Part shown: piece after piece, positions 5,705-6,327 of the stretch
Layout: every line of letters starts with the position of its first letter
How positions within the stretch are numbered: the first letter of the stretch is position 1
NCBI GenBank assembly: GCA_017558545.1
Contig: JAFYUG010000064.1
Span: 1 to 6,327 of the forward strand
Reading direction: 5' to 3'
Length of the DNA stretch: 6,327 nt
DNA from: Oscillospiraceae bacterium
Lineage (GTDB): Bacteria; Bacillota; Clostridia; Oscillospirales; Oscillospiraceae
Program-made: the position numbers and the translations under genes
The notes under the pieces: generated by a model
Told to the model about the DNA's origin: nothing
Seen by the model: the letters and a program-made list of their open reading frames with translations, nothing else
The model's database searches: none

Positions 5705-6327
5705 TCAATTTCCTTTCTCAGCAGAAGTATCTTCTGTTATTTCCTTATTGGTTTCTTTGGCAGGCTTATTTCTGCGCTTATATGAGATAAACCATTTTAT
5801 AAAGGCATAGCCGGCGCAGAAGACAATGAGAAGTATTTCCCAAATGCGCACAGACAATACTGCCTGTCCATCAACTTTAAGCTTGTCTCCATCGAAATCC
5901 ATGTCCGTGCCGATATCCTCTTTTTTCACCTTGAAAACTCTATGCAAAAGGGGAATTACTCCGCCTATTGCTGAATTTATATAGCCATAATTCATTACTG
6001 CGCTATATGGGTCGCCTCCACCCACAAGAATATGGAGCTTCAGAAAGTCCACACTTATGCTCCGGCGGAAACGTCCAAGGGCATCCAAGGCTATTCGGAG
6101 GATGGTTTTTATATCATCAAACTTAAGTTTAAGCTTAGCTTTCTTTTTCTGAGAAGTTTTGGCGGTTTTATCCACCTTTTTCTTCTCTTTTTTCTTAGGC
6201 TTTTCCTTCTTTTCTTCTCCCTTTTCTTTACCGGGGACAAGATTTATTCTGAATGGGCCGATCTTTACTTTAAGGAAGAAAGTATCTTCATTATAAGCGG
6301 CATCCACACCCACGCTCAGAAGAAGCA
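5705..6327 (-). CDS. DUF2953 (YtfI-like) membrane-associated protein, 5' end cut off by the window
   Basis: The reading frame is open to the right edge, so the start lies outside; about 206 residues are visible. The first visible residues, a short leucine run followed by SVGVDAAYNEDTFFLKVKIGPFRINLVP, look like the end of an N-terminal hydrophobic segment followed by a beta-strand domain typical of DUF2953. Next comes a very lysine-rich linker (visible residues about 33-68, roughly half Lys), then GGGDPYSAVMNYGYINSAIGGVIPLLHRVF from about 102, which is the family core. A predicted membrane helix (about 161-180, EILLIVFCAGYAFIKWF) and a charged tail end the protein. The family has no established function. 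Its partner ytfJ starts two bases downstream, so a sporulation-linked role is inferred from that pairing only. Confidence 0.88.
   Translation of the reverse strand, partial: LLLSVGVDAAYNEDTFFLKVKIGPFRINLVPGKEKGEEKKEKPKKKEKKKVDKTAKTSQKKKAKLKLKFDDIKTILRIALDALGRFRRSISVDFLKLHILVGGGDPYSAVMNYGYINSAIGGVIPLLHRVFKVKKEDIGTDMDFDGDKLKVDGQAVLSVRIWEILLIVFCAGYAFIKWFISYKRRNKPAKETNKEITEDTSAEKGN
5711..5716 (-). promoter_or_regulatory. Ribosome binding site deciding the ytfJ start
   Basis: AAAGGA on the minus strand, inside the end of the DUF2953 gene, lies 8 bases before the ATG at 5702 and only two before the TTG at 5708. This favours the ATG and indicates tight coupling of the two genes. Confidence 0.75.

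Noticed and set aside
6311..6313. GTG at 6313 as the start of the DUF2953 gene
   Set aside because: The frame stays open to the window edge with a leucine run before it, as expected for the upstream hydrophobic segment of this family, so the gene is treated as truncated.

Overview
This window looks like ordinary chromosome from a spore-forming clostridial Firmicute, plausibly of the Oscillospiraceae/Ruminococcaceae type. The reasons are AAAGGAG-type ribosome binding sites, moderate GC content, a GerW/YtfJ sporulation protein, an adjacent DUF2953 protein, and the characteristic order DUF2953 - ytfJ - D-Ala-D-Ala carboxypeptidase - rluB next to FAD oxidoreductase - cmk - ispH. The lineage is inferred from gene content; no phylogenetic marker was compared.

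All eight genes lie on the minus strand, so transcription runs from the right edge to the left. The upstream group (about 6327 down to 3451) is a 5'-truncated DUF2953 membrane-associated protein, ytfJ (gerW), a secreted S11-family D-alanyl-D-alanine carboxypeptidase and the 23S rRNA pseudouridine synthase rluB. A 138-base intergenic gap follows; it is the only substantial control region in the window. It holds a good sigma-A-type promoter and, directly against its -10 box, a 30-base near-palindrome followed by a T-run. The second group (3312 down to the left edge) is a MurR/RpiR-type regulator, a HI0933-family flavoprotein, CMP kinase (cmk) and a 3'-truncated ispH. These genes overlap or are separated by at most 22 bases, so they are probably one transcript.

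Functionally, the upstream group joins sporulation and cell-wall maturation to ribosome maturation. The downstream group joins a sugar-phosphate-type regulator to a flavoprotein of uncertain substrate, nucleotide metabolism (CMP to CDP) and the last step of the MEP isoprenoid pathway. No stretch over 300 bases lacks a gene. I see no mobile element, CRISPR array, tRNA or rRNA.

I found no convincing undescribed system. The points most worth a second look are the composite terminator/promoter/palindrome ahead of the regulator, an 11-bp hairpin enclosing the carboxypeptidase ribosome binding site, a 12-bp tandem duplication that copies the ytfJ stop codon, the lack of a visible membrane anchor on the carboxypeptidase, and a sugar-type regulator with no sugar genes beside it.
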